NCBI RefSeq assembly: GCF_001027545.1 | Contig: NZ_CP009498.1 | Span: 496,001-560,000 of the forward strand | DNA length: 64,000 nucleotides | Source: Endomicrobium proavitum | GTDB taxonomy: Bacteria > Elusimicrobiota > Endomicrobiia > Endomicrobiales > Endomicrobiaceae | Direction: 5' to 3' | Shown here: piece after piece, positions 32,513 to 41,852 of the stretch | Numbering within the stretch: position 1 is the first letter of the stretch | How the letters are laid out: each line of letters starts with the position of its first letter | Notes under the pieces: generated by a model | Database searches by the model: none | The model's input: only the letters and a program-made list of their open reading frames with translations | Told to the model about the DNA's origin: nothing | Made by a program: the position numbers and the translations under genes

Positions 32513-33463
32513 ATGCCTTCTTCAAACTTTGACCCGCTTCAACTATACTTCAACGCTATAAGCGCAATTAAACCTCTCTCAAAACAAGAAGTTGCAATTT
32601 GCTGGAAAAAATCAAAGAAAGATAAAAAAGCGTTTCACAAGCTTGTAGAGCAAAATTATAAGCTTGTTATTCCCATTGCTAAAAGGTTTATGAAAAAAGG
32701 CATTGATTTCATGGATTTGATAGAAGAGGGAAATATGGGTTTGATAAAAGCCGTGGAAAAATTTGATACGTCTAAAAATATCGCATTTTCAACATATGCC
32801 GTTTACTGGGTAGAACAATACATGCGCAAAGCCATTGAAAACCAGACAAAAACAATAAGAATTCCGTCGCACATGTGGGACGCGTTAAATTTATGGATGA
32901 AAACATACAGCATTTTAAAAAGCAAACTCAACAGAGAACCTACCGTTGCGGAAATTGCCGAAAAACTAAAATTAAATAAAAAACAAATATCAGGCATTTT
33001 AAAAGCTTCGGCTGTCTTTAACGGCACTACTTCCATTGAAACGCCAATCGGCGACGATGAAGAAGTGTTTGTTAAAGACACTCTTGCCGACGATAAAATT
33101 AAATCTCCGGAATCCGTAACGGAAATTATAAGAACGCGCGACGATATTACTACGGCGCTAAACTATCTTCCCGTTAGGGAAAGGGAAATAGTCAGAATGC
33201 GTTTCGGGCTTGGCGGAATAAAGCCTATGTCTCTTGAAGATATAGGAAAACTTTTAAAAATTTCAAGAGAGCGCGTGCGCCAGCTTGAAATAAGATCTTT
33301 CAAAAAATTGAAAGGAATTTTTATACGTTTCGGACTTATAGACAAATTTGACGCTGGAAATATTTTACTTGATAACAGAAGAAGCAGAAAAGATAGAAGA
33401 GATTCAGGAAAGAAATATCCGAAAAATATTGACAGACGTAAAAATAAAGACAGAAGGGCTTAA
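32513..33463 (+). CDS. sigma-70 family RNA polymerase sigma factor with basic C-terminal tail
   Basis: This is a group 1/2-like sigma factor of 316 residues. Region 1.2 (DPLQLYFNAIS) is followed by region 2 (DLIEEGNMGLIKAVEKFD...FSTYAVYWVEQYMRKAI), which binds the -10 element. Region 3 comes next, then region 4 (LPVREREIVRMRFGLGG...SLEDIGKLLKISRERVRQLE) for the -35. Regions 2.4 and 4.2 are complete. After region 4 comes an unusual ~35-residue tail with two arginine-rich repeats (NRRSRKDRR and DRRKNKDRR). It is too short for a typical RpoD and is probably an alternative sigma. The apt gene starts two bases after its stop. Confidence 0.9.
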   Translation: MPSSNFDPLQLYFNAISAIKPLSKQEVAICWKKSKKDKKAFHKLVEQNYKLVIPIAKRFMKKGIDFMDLIEEGNMGLIKAVEKFDTSKNIAFSTYAVYWVEQYMRKAIENQTKTIRIPSHMWDALNLWMKTYSILKSKLNREPTVAEIAEKLKLNKKQISGILKASAVFNGTTSIETPIGDDEEVFVKDTLADDKIKSPESVTEIIRTRDDITTALNYLPVREREIVRMRFGLGGIKPMSLEDIGKLLKISRERVRQLEIRSFKKLKGIFIRFGLIDKFDAGNILLDNRRSRKDRRDSGKKYPKNIDRRKNKDRRA

Positions 33464-33464
33464 A

Positions 33465-33998
33465 ATGACAAACTTAACGGGCGAGCTTTCAGCGGCAGTA
33501 CGCAACGTGGCGAATTTTCCGGTTAAAGGAGTTACCTTTAAAGATATAACTCCGATTTTTGCAAACATCAAACTTTTTAATAAAATAATAGACGCTTTTG
33601 CAGATAAATTTGCAGATTTAAAAATAGATAAAATTGCAGGCGTTGAATCGCGCGGGTTTTTGTTTGGCATGCCGCTTGCCGTAAAAATGAATATTCCGTT
33701 TGTGCTTATACGTAAAAAAGGGAAACTTCCCGGCGATACAATTTGGGCAAGTTATAATTTGGAGTATGGAACCGCGATAATAGAAACTCACAAAGATTCT
33801 TTTTCCGAAGGCGAGAAAGTTTTGCTTATAGACGATTTATTAGCCACCGGCGGCACAATTAACGCATCTGCAGAGCTTGTCCGACAACTAAAAGCAAAAA
33901 CCGTCGCCGCAGCTTTTGTTGCGGAACTCGCCTTCCTGAAAGGAAGAGAAAATATTAAAGATAAAAACATAGAAATTTTTTCAATTATAAAGTATTAA
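33465..33998 (+). CDS. apt: adenine phosphoribosyltransferase
   Basis: It salvages adenine to AMP using PRPP. The 177-residue protein shows FKDITPIF, AGVESRGFLFG and the PRPP-binding loop VLLIDDLLATGGT near residue 122. I placed the start at 33465, right after the sigma factor stop, with AGAAGGG upstream. The in-frame extension back to 33348 would overlap the sigma gene and does not resemble APRT. Confidence 0.94.
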   Translation: MTNLTGELSAAVRNVANFPVKGVTFKDITPIFANIKLFNKIIDAFADKFADLKIDKIAGVESRGFLFGMPLAVKMNIPFVLIRKKGKLPGDTIWASYNLEYGTAIIETHKDSFSEGEKVLLIDDLLATGGTINASAELVRQLKAKTVAAAFVAELAFLKGRENIKDKNIEIFSIIKY

Positions 33999-34007
33999 AT
34001 CTTTCCG

Positions 34008-34044
34008 TTAATTATCCATTTTCAATTCTCAATTTTAAATTGCC
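34008..34044. repeat. AATTGAGAATT-family repeat copy
   Basis: TTAATTATCCATTTTCAATT followed by CTCAATTTTAAATTGC is the inverse of copies at 38427 and 61477. It lies just before tRNA-Arg. Confidence 0.65.
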
Positions 34045-34051
34045 GTTTAAA

Positions 34052-34125
34052 GTCCCTGTAGCTCAACTGGATAGAGCAGATCCGTCCTAAGGATAAGGTT
34101 GGAGGTTCAACTCCTCTCAGGGACG
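34052..34125 (+). tRNA. tRNA-Arg (CCT)
   Basis: This is a 74-base cloverleaf with acceptor GTCCCTG/CAGGGAC, anticodon CCT in loop GTCCTAA and discriminator G. CCA is not encoded. One mismatch closes the anticodon stem. Confidence 0.92.
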
Positions 34126-34152
34126 CTCTTTAGTAAATAATATGTAAAAGGT

Positions 34153-34188
34153 AAAAACCTGATTGAAATATTTCAATCAGGTTTTTTT
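34153..34188. terminator. bidirectional terminator after tRNA-Arg
   Basis: A perfect 16-bp inverted repeat AAAAACCTGATTGAAA / TTTCAATCAGGTTTTT is flanked by A and T runs. It can serve both tRNA-Arg and the converging minus-strand gene. Confidence 0.9.
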
Positions 34189-34208
34189 ATTTGTTGTTAC
34201 TTATCTTC

Positions 34209-34739
34209 CTAATTTCTTATCTTCTTATCATCTATCATTGCTGATTTTATAAACTTATCGGCTTTGTCTGCGTTCTTTTTTGAGTTGGGGTATATCGTAA
34301 GGATTTGCCAGAAGAAATTTTTATTTTTAATCATTAAATCTTTCACGCCGTAAACGGTTCCGTTTTTGTTGAAAGTTCCTTCAATGTAAACGCCGCTTTT
34401 TGTGTCGGTTTTTGTAAATTGAAAATTGTAGTCTTGAAACGTTTTTTTAATTGAGTTTATTGCTCTGTTAAAATTTATTTCTTCTTTATTTTTTGAGAAA
34501 GTTACAACATATTCAATGCCGCCCGAAGACGTATGGTAAAAAATTACTTCCTCTATATTATTTTTTGCGTTTTCTTTTGCTGCGTTTTCGTTGAGGACGC
34601 TTCTATTCATTAACGGAGCTTTTACCGTTATAAAAGCTTTATCAAGATGCTGCACGGACGGGCTTTGCGAATATTTATATACCGCAAAAATTATTACCAA
34701 AAAAATAAAAATAATTAAAAAAATTCTCTGTTTTTTCAT
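34209..34739 (-). CDS. membrane-anchored protein of unknown function
   Basis: I do not recognise this 176-residue protein. An N-terminal membrane segment (about residues 5-21, very rich in Ile/Phe) would anchor it with the rest outside the cytoplasm. The body has a mixed alpha/beta pattern with [15 protein letters not shown] and [14 protein letters not shown]. The C-terminal residues (MIDDKKIRN) are encoded by a polypurine GATAAGAAG-type repeat that recurs near 59558. GAGGAT precedes the ATG. It is divergent from the ABC-F gene, and the two promoters must overlap in 47 bases. Confidence 0.65.
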   Translation of the reverse strand: MKKQRIFLIIFIFLVIIFAVYKYSQSPSVQHLDKAFITVKAPLMNRSVLNENAAKENAKNNIEEVIFYHTSSGGIEYVVTFSKNKEEINFNRAINSIKKTFQDYNFQFTKTDTKSGVYIEGTFNKNGTVYGVKDLMIKNKNFFWQILTIYPNSKKNADKADKFIKSAMIDDKKIRN

Positions 34740-34770
34740 CTAAATATCCTCATAGAAACGTTTATTTTGC

Positions 34771-34776
34771 TATAAT
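34771..34776 (+). promoter_or_regulatory. -10 box close to the ABC-F start codon
   Basis: TATAAT lies ten bases before the ATG at 34787, predicting a leader of about four bases. No good -35 box was found. Confidence 0.5.
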
Positions 34777-34786
34777 ATACAAAATT

Positions 34787-36628
34787 ATGATAAAAATTAC
34801 AGATTTAAACAAATCATTCGGCGGACGCATACTTTTTGATAATCTTAGTTTGAACATCAACGCCAAAGAAAGGGTAGGGCTTGTGGGAAGAAACGGACAC
34901 GGCAAAACCACTCTTTTTAAAATTATTTTAGGCGAAATGGACTACGATTCGGGAAGCATAAACATTCCTAAAAATTACAAAATAGGATATTTGCAGCAGC
35001 ATATAAAGTTTACAAAACCTACCGCTGTGGAAGAAGCCTGCCTTGCGCTGCCCGTTGGGGAAAAAGACGAAACATGGAAAGCCGAAAAAATACTTTCCGG
35101 TCTTGGTTTTTCTTCAAGCGATATGCACAAAAATCCTTTGGAATTTTCCGGCGGATATAAAATAAGAATTAATCTTGCAAAAGTTTTGCTTTCAAACGCA
35201 AATATGCTTATGCTTGACGAGCCTAATAACTATCTTGATATTGTTGCTATACGCTGGCTGTCGCAGTTTTTGCGTTCGTGGAAGGGCGAGCTTATTCTTA
35301 TAACTCACGACAGAAATTTTATGGACAGCTGCATAACGCATTGCGCGTGCATACACAGAACAAAAGCCAGAAAAGTGGAAGGCAGCACGCAAAAACTTTA
35401 CGAACAGATAGACAAAGAAGAAGAAATATATGAAAAAACGCGTCTTAACGCCGAGAAAAAACGCAAGCAGACGGAAATTTTTATAAGCCGTTTCCGCGCA
35501 AAAGCAAGGCTTGCGGGAATGGTTCAGTCGCGCATTAAGTCGCTTGAGAAACAAGACAGCATGGAAGGTTTAACGGAGCTTGAAGATTTGGATTTCTCTT
35601 TCTCATCGCTTCCTTTTAACGCCGCAAAAATGATGGGCGTGCATAATTTAAAATTCGGTTACACAAAAGATAATCCTTTGATACAAAATTTAAGTTTTGA
35701 CGTTTTAAAAAAAGAAAGAATTTGCGTAATCGGCAAAAACGGTAAAGGTAAATCCACGCTTTTAAAACTTATTGCCGACAGGCTGGAACCTTCTGACGGA
35801 AGCATAAAAAAACATCCGGATTTAAAAACCGCGTATTTTGTGCAGTCCGACGCGGCAGATTTAAACCCGTTAAAAACGGTTTTTGAAGAAATATTAAGCA
35901 CCGACGGCAAATGCCTTCCGCAGAAAGCAAGAAATATTGCCGGTTCCATGATGTTTAGCGGCAACGACGCTTTAAAAAAAATTGACATATTAAGCGGAGG
36001 AGAAAAAAGCAGAGTTTTACTTGGGAAAATTTTGGTAAACCCATGCCATATGCTGCTTTTGGACGAGCCCACAAACCATCTTGATATGGAATCCTGCGAA
36101 GGTTTAATAGACGCAATAAATGAGTTTAACGGTTCGGTAATACTTGTTACGCACAATGAGGAATTGCTTTATAATATCGCCGAAAAACTTATAATTTTTG
36201 ACAGAGATAAAGTTTCTGTTTTTGAGGGAACATACAAAGATTTCCTTGAAACAAGAGGCTGGGAAGACGAAAGCGGAGACATAAAAAATAAAAACGCAAA
36301 AAGAGAAAAAGTTTTTTCAAAAGAAGAATTAAAAAAACAAAGAGCGCATCTTATTCAGGAAAAGTCAAGAATTTTAAAGCCGCTTGAAGAAAGCATTGTA
36401 AAGCTGGAAAAAGAAATAACGGCAAAAGAGAAAGAATTAAACGAAAACACCCAAAAACTTATACAAGCTTCTATGGATCAAGACGTAACTTTTTTGGTTG
36501 ACGGCGCAAAAATAGATAAACAGCTTAAAAGCGAGCTTGAAACTTTGTATTTAAAGCTTGGAGACATGTCTGTTGAGTTTGAAAATAAAAACGAACATTT
36601 CAGATTAAAAATGATGGAAATAGACTAA
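34787..36628 (+). CDS. ABC-F family ATPase, Uup/EttA-like
   Basis: This soluble protein of 613 residues has two ATPase domains and no membrane helices. ABC-F proteins act on ribosomes. The two Walker A motifs are GRNGHGKTT (near residue 36) and GKNGKGKST (near residue 316). Signatures FSGGYKIR and LSGGEKSR and Walker [13 protein letters not shown] and [11 protein letters not shown] are intact. The last ~100 residues form a Lys/Glu-rich coiled coil, as in Uup. The start codon lies so close to TATAAT that the mRNA may have almost no leader. Confidence 0.92.
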   Translation: MIKITDLNKSFGGRILFDNLSLNINAKERVGLVGRNGHGKTTLFKIILGEMDYDSGSINIPKNYKIGYLQQHIKFTKPTAVEEACLALPVGEKDETWKAEKILSGLGFSSSDMHKNPLEFSGGYKIRINLAKVLLSNANMLMLDEPNNYLDIVAIRWLSQFLRSWKGELILITHDRNFMDSCITHCACIHRTKARKVEGSTQKLYEQIDKEEEIYEKTRLNAEKKRKQTEIFISRFRAKARLAGMVQSRIKSLEKQDSMEGLTELEDLDFSFSSLPFNAAKMMGVHNLKFGYTKDNPLIQNLSFDVLKKERICVIGKNGKGKSTLLKLIADRLEPSDGSIKKHPDLKTAYFVQSDAADLNPLKTVFEEILSTDGKCLPQKARNIAGSMMFSGNDALKKIDILSGGEKSRVLLGKILVNPCHMLLLDEPTNHLDMESCEGLIDAINEFNGSVILVTHNEELLYNIAEKLIIFDRDKVSVFEGTYKDFLETRGWEDESGDIKNKNAKREKVFSKEELKKQRAHLIQEKSRILKPLEESIVKLEKEITAKEKELNENTQKLIQASMDQDVTFLVDGAKIDKQLKSELETLYLKLGDMSVEFENKNEHFRLKMMEID

Positions 36629-36637
36629 CCTTTAATA

Positions 36638-36666
36638 TTGTCAAAAATCTTTGATTTTTGTATAAT
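36638..36666 (+). promoter_or_regulatory. promoter of the his operon giving a leaderless hisD mRNA
   Basis: TTGTCA and TATAAT are spaced by 17 bases. The -10 box ends seven bases before the hisD ATG at 36674, so transcription should start at or within a base of the start codon. Confidence 0.8.
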
Positions 36667-36673
36667 TTTCAAG

Positions 36674-37843
36674 ATGAAAAAACAAAATTTAAGCGTCTAT
36701 GTTTCAGGCATAATAGAAGATATTAAAAAAGGCGGCGATAAAGCCGTTTTTAAATATCTTAAAAAGTTTGACGGCATAGATTTGTCAAAGCAGGGTTTAA
36801 GAGTTTCCAAAAGCGAAATAGACGCGGGCGTGAAACGCGTTTCTGCTGCTTTAAAAAGAGCCATAAAATCTTCGTATTTAAACGTTTTATCTTTCCATAA
36901 AACCGAATTTTCCAACATTAAAAAAAGCTGGGGCATTACAAGAAACGGCGTTAAAACCGGACAGTTTTACACTTGCATTGAATCCGCGGGGCTTTATGTG
37001 CCCGGCGGGCTTTACCCTTATCCGTCAACGGTAATAATGACTGCAGTTGCGGCAAAAGCCGCCGGAGTTAAACGCATAGTTATGGTAACTCCGCCGAATA
37101 GATTAAGCGACGAGCTTCTTTATGCCGCCAAACTCTGCGGCGTTAGCGAAATTTACCGCGTCGGCGGAATTATGGCCGTGGCCGCTTTGGCTTACGGCAC
37201 AAAAAATATAGAAAAAGTAGATATTATAGTTGGTCCCGGAAACGCTTACGTAAACGAAGCCAAAAGACAGGTTTTCGGAGCGGTCGGAATAGACTCTTTG
37301 GCAGGCCCGAGCGAAGTAGCAATTATCGCCGATAAAAATGCTCCGGCAGAGTTTATATTTGCAGATTTAATGGCTCAAGTGGAACACGGCAATAACGCAA
37401 ACGCTTATTTATTTTGCGACTCAAAAGAAAAAATAGAGCAGGTAAAAAAACTTCTTCCGAAAGACGCTTTAAATCTTGTGCGGCTGGGGTTTTGTTCTTT
37501 AGACGAAGCCGTCAAAAAAGTAAATGAAATAGCTCCGGAACATTTGGAATTGCTTGTTAAAAATTATAAACCGTTATTTAAAAAAGTTAAAAACGCGGGA
37601 GCTGTTTTTGCAGGATATCAAACGCCTACGGCAGCCGGCGACTATTGGGCGGGTCCGTCGCATGTTTTGCCTACAAATGCGTCGGCAAAATATTCAAGCG
37701 GGCTTTCCGTTATGACATTTTTAAAAAGAACGTCTTACACCGTTATGAATAAAAATAATAAAAAAGGGTTCAAAGAAATAGCGAGTTTTGCCGCCGCGGA
37801 AGGCATGAAATATCATAAAAAATCCGCAGAGGTTAGAATATGA
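36674..37843 (+). CDS. hisD: histidinol dehydrogenase
   Basis: It performs the last two oxidations of histidine synthesis. The 389-residue protein has GLYVPGGLYPYPSTVIMTAV near residue 97, IVGPGNAYVNEAK, AGPSEVAI and a late AGDYWAGPSHVLPT, all HisD signatures including zinc and NAD regions. I took the ATG at 36674; an upstream in-frame ATG at 36638 would lie in the promoter. This leaves a slightly short N-terminus compared with the usual ~430 residues. The stop overlaps hisB (ATGA). Confidence 0.93.
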   Translation: MKKQNLSVYVSGIIEDIKKGGDKAVFKYLKKFDGIDLSKQGLRVSKSEIDAGVKRVSAALKRAIKSSYLNVLSFHKTEFSNIKKSWGITRNGVKTGQFYTCIESAGLYVPGGLYPYPSTVIMTAVAAKAAGVKRIVMVTPPNRLSDELLYAAKLCGVSEIYRVGGIMAVAALAYGTKNIEKVDIIVGPGNAYVNEAKRQVFGAVGIDSLAGPSEVAIIADKNAPAEFIFADLMAQVEHGNNANAYLFCDSKEKIEQVKKLLPKDALNLVRLGFCSLDEAVKKVNEIAPEHLELLVKNYKPLFKKVKNAGAVFAGYQTPTAAGDYWAGPSHVLPTNASAKYSSGLSVMTFLKRTSYTVMNKNNKKGFKEIASFAAAEGMKYHKKSAEVRI

Positions 37844-38424
37844 AACAAAGAAAAGCAAATGTAAAAAGAGTTACCAAAGAAACAAACGTTTTGGTAGAGC
37901 TTAATTTGGATAAATCTTCAAAACCTGAAATTTCTACGAGTATAGGTTTTTTAGATCACATGCTTGAACTTTTCGGCGCGCACAGCGGATTTACTTTAAA
38001 AGTTAAAGCTTCCGGCGATACGCATATTGACGATCATCACCTTGTTGAAGATACCGGCATAACTCTCGGGCTTGCTTTGAAAGAAGCTTTGGGCGACAAA
38101 AAAGCCATAGCAAGATACGGGCATTTTTTGCTTCCCATGGACGAAGCGTTAAGTTACGTGGCGTTAGATTTGTCCGGAAGATTTTTTTTCAGTTATGAAG
38201 CCCAAATAGAGTTTCAAAAAACCGGTTTCAACTACGATTTAATTCACGAGTTTTTTTACGCGTTAGCTTCAAGCGCAGGCATTACGCTGCACATAAAAAT
38301 GATTAAAGGCAGAAACAATCATCACATAGCGGAAGCAATGTTTAAAGCTTTTGCAAAAGCTTTAGCGCAAGCTGCGGCGCGGACAAAAGGGAAAAAAATT
38401 CCGTCAACGAAAGGGATTCTTTAA
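37840..38424 (+). CDS. hisB: imidazoleglycerol-phosphate dehydratase
   Basis: This monofunctional HisB of 194 residues is the dehydration step of histidine synthesis. Metal-binding histidine motifs FLDHMLELFGAHSG, DIHIDDHH-type THIDDHHLVED and NNHHIAEAMFKAFA are all present. There is no HAD phosphatase domain, unlike E. coli HisB. It overlaps hisD by four bases. Confidence 0.96.
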   Translation: MKQRKANVKRVTKETNVLVELNLDKSSKPEISTSIGFLDHMLELFGAHSGFTLKVKASGDTHIDDHHLVEDTGITLGLALKEALGDKKAIARYGHFLLPMDEALSYVALDLSGRFFFSYEAQIEFQKTGFNYDLIHEFFYALASSAGITLHIKMIKGRNNHHIAEAMFKAFAKALAQAAARTKGKKIPSTKGIL

Positions 38425-38426
38425 AC

Positions 38427-38457
38427 GGCAATTGATAATTGAAAATTGAGAATTAAA
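38427..38457. repeat. AATTGAGAATT-family repeat copy inside the his operon
   Basis: GGCAATTGATAATTGAAAAT followed by TGAGAATTAAAG fills nearly the whole hisB-hisH gap. Elsewhere in this operon genes are tightly packed, so it looks like an insertion. Confidence 0.7.
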
Positions 38458-38463
38458 GACAAT

Positions 38464-39093
38464 ATGAAAAAAATAGCAATTATAGACTATGGTTTCGGCA
38501 ACATTAAAAGCGTTCAAAATGCGCTGAATTTTTGCGGGGCGGAGCCTGTGGTAATAAACTCTCCCGATAAAATTTCAGATTTTAACGGCGCCATTTTGCC
38601 GGGCGTAGGCGCTTTTGCTCCTGCTGCTGAGTTTTTAGTTAAAGACGGGTTTGACTGCGCAATACGCCAATATGTTGCTTCCGGAAAAATGCTTTACGGC
38701 ATTTGCCTGGGCTTTCAGCTTTTTTTTACAAAAGGTTATGAAGGCGGCCAGCATAAAGGTTTAGGACTGTTAAACGGCGAAGTTAAAAAATTTGAATTTA
38801 AAAATAATAATTTAAAAATTCCTCACATGGGTTGGAACGGCGTGAAAATAAACAATACGCCTGAAGCAAAAAAAATGTTTGCCGAAATTTCCGACGGGGA
38901 AAACTTTTATTTTGTTCACTCGTATTACGCAAAGCCCGAAAATAATATTCAGGTTTCAAGTTTTTGCAATTACGGAATAGATTTTTGTTCTTCCGCGGCT
39001 TTTGAAAACGTTTGGGGCAGTCAGTTTCACCCTGAAAAAAGCGGAGGCAAAGGTTTGCAGATTTTAAAGAATTTTCTCGGCGAGGTTAAATAA
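38464..39093 (+). CDS. hisH: imidazole glycerol phosphate synthase, glutaminase subunit
   Basis: This class I glutamine amidotransferase (209 residues) supplies ammonia to HisF. The nucleophile is in YGICLGFQLFF, and the His/Glu pair in SQFHPEKSG. The N-terminus IAIIDYGFGNIKSVQNAL is typical. The start at 38464 comes right after the dispersed repeat, with no clear ribosome site. It directly abuts hisA. Confidence 0.95.
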   Translation: MKKIAIIDYGFGNIKSVQNALNFCGAEPVVINSPDKISDFNGAILPGVGAFAPAAEFLVKDGFDCAIRQYVASGKMLYGICLGFQLFFTKGYEGGQHKGLGLLNGEVKKFEFKNNNLKIPHMGWNGVKINNTPEAKKMFAEISDGENFYFVHSYYAKPENNIQVSSFCNYGIDFCSSAAFENVWGSQFHPEKSGGKGLQILKNFLGEVK

Positions 39094-39831
39094 GTGATAG
39101 TTATACCTGCAATTGATATAAAAAACGGCAAATCCGTTCGTCTGAAACAGGGAAAGTTTGACGCGGCTACCGTTCACTCGGATAATCCGGTTGAAACTGC
39201 AAAACTGTGGCAGCAAAAAGGCGCAAAAAGAATTCACGTTGTGGATTTAGACGGCGCTTTAAAAGGCGAAAGAGTAAATAAAAATTTGATAAGCGAAATT
39301 TGCAGAACCGTAAATATTCCCGTTGAAATTGGCGGCGGTATAAGAAATTTAGATTCAATTAAAGAACTTTTTGATTTGGGCGCGTCTTTTGCAATACTTG
39401 GAACTGTCGCTGTTGAAAAACCCGAAATTGTAAAAGAAGCCGTAGAAAAATTCGGCGCAGATAAAATAATAGTTGCCATAGACGCAAAAAACGGTTACGT
39501 TGCCACAAAAGGCTGGGTTGACGTAACGTCCGTTAAGGTTGAAGATTTGGCGTTAAAACTTAAAAGTTTCGGATTGAAAGAAGTATTATACACGGATATT
39601 TCAAGAGACGGAATGCTTACAGGACCTGATTTTGACGGTTTAAAAACTCTTGCAAAAACAGGGCTTAAAATAATAGCCTCCGGCGGAGTAAAATCCAACG
39701 AAGACATAATAAAATTAAAAGAGCTTGAATCCGGAGGAGTTTACGCGGCAATAGTAGGCGCCGCGCTTTATACCGACAATTTTGATTTGAGCAAAGCAAT
39801 TAGAACGGCAAGCGAAACAGGTAAAAGGTAA
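39094..39831 (+). CDS. hisA: ProFAR isomerase
   Basis: This (beta/alpha)8 barrel of 245 residues performs the Amadori rearrangement of ProFAR. The catalytic aspartates are at [11 protein letters not shown] (early) and [15 protein letters not shown] (late); half-barrel phosphate loops EIGGGIRN and IASGGVKS are intact. The start is GTG immediately after the hisH stop. Confidence 0.95.
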   Translation: MIVIPAIDIKNGKSVRLKQGKFDAATVHSDNPVETAKLWQQKGAKRIHVVDLDGALKGERVNKNLISEICRTVNIPVEIGGGIRNLDSIKELFDLGASFAILGTVAVEKPEIVKEAVEKFGADKIIVAIDAKNGYVATKGWVDVTSVKVEDLALKLKSFGLKEVLYTDISRDGMLTGPDFDGLKTLAKTGLKIIASGGVKSNEDIIKLKELESGGVYAAIVGAALYTDNFDLSKAIRTASETGKR

Positions 39832-39839
39832 CAAATTAA

Positions 39840-40640
39840 ATGTTAGGTATACGAGTTATTCCTTGTTTGGACGTAAATAACGGTCGCGTTGTTAAGGGCA
39901 CAAATTTTGTGAATTTGCGCGACGCGGGAGACCCTGTTGAAGTTGCCAAAAGATATAATCTTGAAGGCGCCGACGAAGTTGTTTTTTTGGATATAACGGC
40001 AACGTACGAAGGCAGAGACACTACCGTAGATTTAGTTAGAAGAACCGCTCAGCAGGTTTTTATTCCTCTTACCGTAGGCGGCGGCGTGAGAACGCTTGAA
40101 GACATAAGAGTTCTTTTAAATGCCGGCGCAGACAAAGTCTCTTTAAATTCTTCGGCGGTAAAAGATCCTGAAATTATAAAACGCGCAAGCGAAAGGTTTG
40201 GACGGCAGTGCATAGTGGTTGCAATAGACGCAAAAAAAGTGACGCCATCATCGTTATTGCAAGCAAACGGAGTCGGCGCGACAATTCAGTCTTCAAATAA
40301 GTGGAATGTATTTGTTCACGGCGGACGCATAGACACAGGTCTTGATGCTGTAGAATGGGCAAAAAAAGCGCAAGATTTGGGCGCCGGGGAAATACTTCTT
40401 ACAAGCATGGATAAAGACGGCACAAAAGACGGATATGACAACGCTCTTTTAAAAACGGTTACTGACATTGTGCAAATTCCCGTTATAGCTTCGGGCGGAG
40501 CGGGTAAGTTGGAGCATTTTGCGTCTGCGGTAGAATCCGGCGCGTCGGCAGTTTTGGCGGCATCGCTTTTTCATTACAGAGAACTTGCTATAAAGCAAGT
40601 AAAAGATTATTTGAAGTCTAAAAATATACCGGTGAGGTAA
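39840..40640 (+). CDS. hisF: imidazole glycerol phosphate synthase, cyclase subunit
   Basis: This barrel enzyme of 266 residues closes the imidazole ring with ammonia from His[17 protein letters not shown] holds the first catalytic aspartate, [14 protein letters not shown] the second; [11 protein letters not shown] and [12 protein letters not shown] are the phosphate loops. A slightly longer middle segment (around residues 137-158) is normal for HisF. It follows hisA by eight bases. Confidence 0.96.
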   Translation: MLGIRVIPCLDVNNGRVVKGTNFVNLRDAGDPVEVAKRYNLEGADEVVFLDITATYEGRDTTVDLVRRTAQQVFIPLTVGGGVRTLEDIRVLLNAGADKVSLNSSAVKDPEIIKRASERFGRQCIVVAIDAKKVTPSSLLQANGVGATIQSSNKWNVFVHGGRIDTGLDAVEWAKKAQDLGAGEILLTSMDKDGTKDGYDNALLKTVTDIVQIPVIASGGAGKLEHFASAVESGASAVLAASLFHYRELAIKQVKDYLKSKNIPVR

Positions 40641-40642
40641 TA

Positions 40643-41038
40643 ATGGACACAATTATTAAAAGCTTAAAGTTTGACGAAAAAGGACTTATTCCTGCGGTAG
40701 TTCAAGACTGGAAAGACAATGCGGTTTTGATGGTGGCTTACATGAACAAAGAAGCCGTCAAAAGAACGCTTAAAACAAAGAAAGCAACTTTCTGGAGCCG
40801 CTCAAGACAGTCTTTTTGGGTAAAAGGCGAAAGCTCCGGAAACATTCAGAAAGTTAAAGAGTTTTACTACGATTGTGACGGAGATTGCATTCTTATAAAA
40901 GTCCAGCAAATAGGCGGCGCAGCATGCCACACAGGCCACAGAAGCTGCTTTTTTACAAAAGTTACGTCAGCCGGAAACACCAAAACCGTAGGAAAAAAAT
41001 TGTTTGACCCGGAAAAGGTTTATAAGAAAACAAAATAA
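40643..41038 (+). CDS. hisI: phosphoribosyl-AMP cyclohydrolase
   Basis: This HisI has 131 residues and lacks a fused HisE. The zinc/active-site segments are [27 protein letters not shown] and [14 protein letters not shown], with all conserved cysteines and histidines. It starts two bases after hisF. HisE, HisG and HisC are not found in the window. Confidence 0.95.
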   Translation: MDTIIKSLKFDEKGLIPAVVQDWKDNAVLMVAYMNKEAVKRTLKTKKATFWSRSRQSFWVKGESSGNIQKVKEFYYDCDGDCILIKVQQIGGAACHTGHRSCFFTKVTSAGNTKTVGKKLFDPEKVYKKTK

Positions 41039-41064
41039 CACGAAATGTCATAAAGGGAAATATA

Positions 41065-41691
41065 ATGGCGAAAGTGAAAATATGCGGGTTGGCAAATTAT
41101 AACGATTCTTTAGACGCTACAAATCTTGGCGCGGATTTTTTGGGGTTTCATTTTATTAAAGAATCTCCTAAAAAAGTTTCCGAAAAAATGGTTATTGATA
41201 TAGTTTCAAAACTTCCGCCTTTTGTAATACCCGTCGGGGTTTTTGCAGACGCGGATCAAAAGCTTATAGAAAAAACCATTAAAAAATGCGGATTGAAAAA
41301 TGTTCAGTTTAACGGTATTGAAGCTCCCGAGTTTTGCGCGGCGGCAAAAGCGGCGCTTGGCGTAAAGGTTTTTAAATTCTTTAAACTTGAAAATGAAAGC
41401 GACGCAGAAAAATTGTCTTTATACGCGGGAAACGTTGATTATTTTGTGTTGGACGTGTCATATCTTGACGGAGAAACGGTTAAACATAATTTTGAGCTTG
41501 CAGCGAAAGCCGTAAATTTAAACGTTCCCGTTTTTGTTTCCGGTAGAATTACGCCTGAAGAAGTTAAAGAGGCTTTGGAAAAAGTTGCGCCATACGGCGT
41601 TGATGCGGACGGCGGCATAGAAAGACTCCCGAAAAGAAAAGATTACGATAAAATGAATAATCTTATACGTTATGCGCACGGACTTAAATAA
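41065..41691 (+). CDS. trpF: TrpF-like phosphoribosylanthranilate isomerase, divergent
   Basis: This (beta/alpha)8 protein of 208 residues ends the his cluster. The TrpF catalytic cysteine in KICGL (C7) and an aspartate in YFVLDVS (the general acid position) are present, as is the VGVFAD strand. Several usual signatures have drifted: VQLHG reads VQFNG, the LAGGL strand reads VSGRI, and the terminal SSGVE reads DGGIE. It may still be TrpF, or a relative with altered substrate. No other trp gene is nearby, and its place next to hisA is notable because both catalyse the same type of isomerisation. Confidence 0.78.
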   Translation: MAKVKICGLANYNDSLDATNLGADFLGFHFIKESPKKVSEKMVIDIVSKLPPFVIPVGVFADADQKLIEKTIKKCGLKNVQFNGIEAPEFCAAAKAALGVKVFKFFKLENESDAEKLSLYAGNVDYFVLDVSYLDGETVKHNFELAAKAVNLNVPVFVSGRITPEEVKEALEKVAPYGVDADGGIERLPKRKDYDKMNNLIRYAHGLK

Positions 41692-41736
41692 CAGCAATGA
41701 AACGATAAAATTTAAAGTGAAAAGTGAACGCGAAGT

Positions 41737-41770
41737 GTCATCCCGTAATGTCTTAATACGGGATCCATGG
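41737..41770. repeat. TCATCCCG palindromic repeat
   Basis: TGTCATCCCGTAATGTCTTA followed by ATACGGGATCCATGG holds an 8-bp inverted repeat ATCCCGTA / TACGGGAT. It resembles the module at 10018. An AAAGTGAAAAGTG copy precedes it near 41713. Confidence 0.7.
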
Positions 41771-41852
41771 TTACTAAATATAAGATGTGTTTCTGATAGT
41801 TTTTAAAGTGCAAAGTTGAAATAATGATAAAAACAATTTGAGGACTTGTAAA

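Noticed and set aside
33348-33464. Longer apt start overlapping the sigma factor gene
   Set aside because: The extension is the sigma tail read in another frame and does not resemble APRT; the ATG at 33465 follows the sigma stop.
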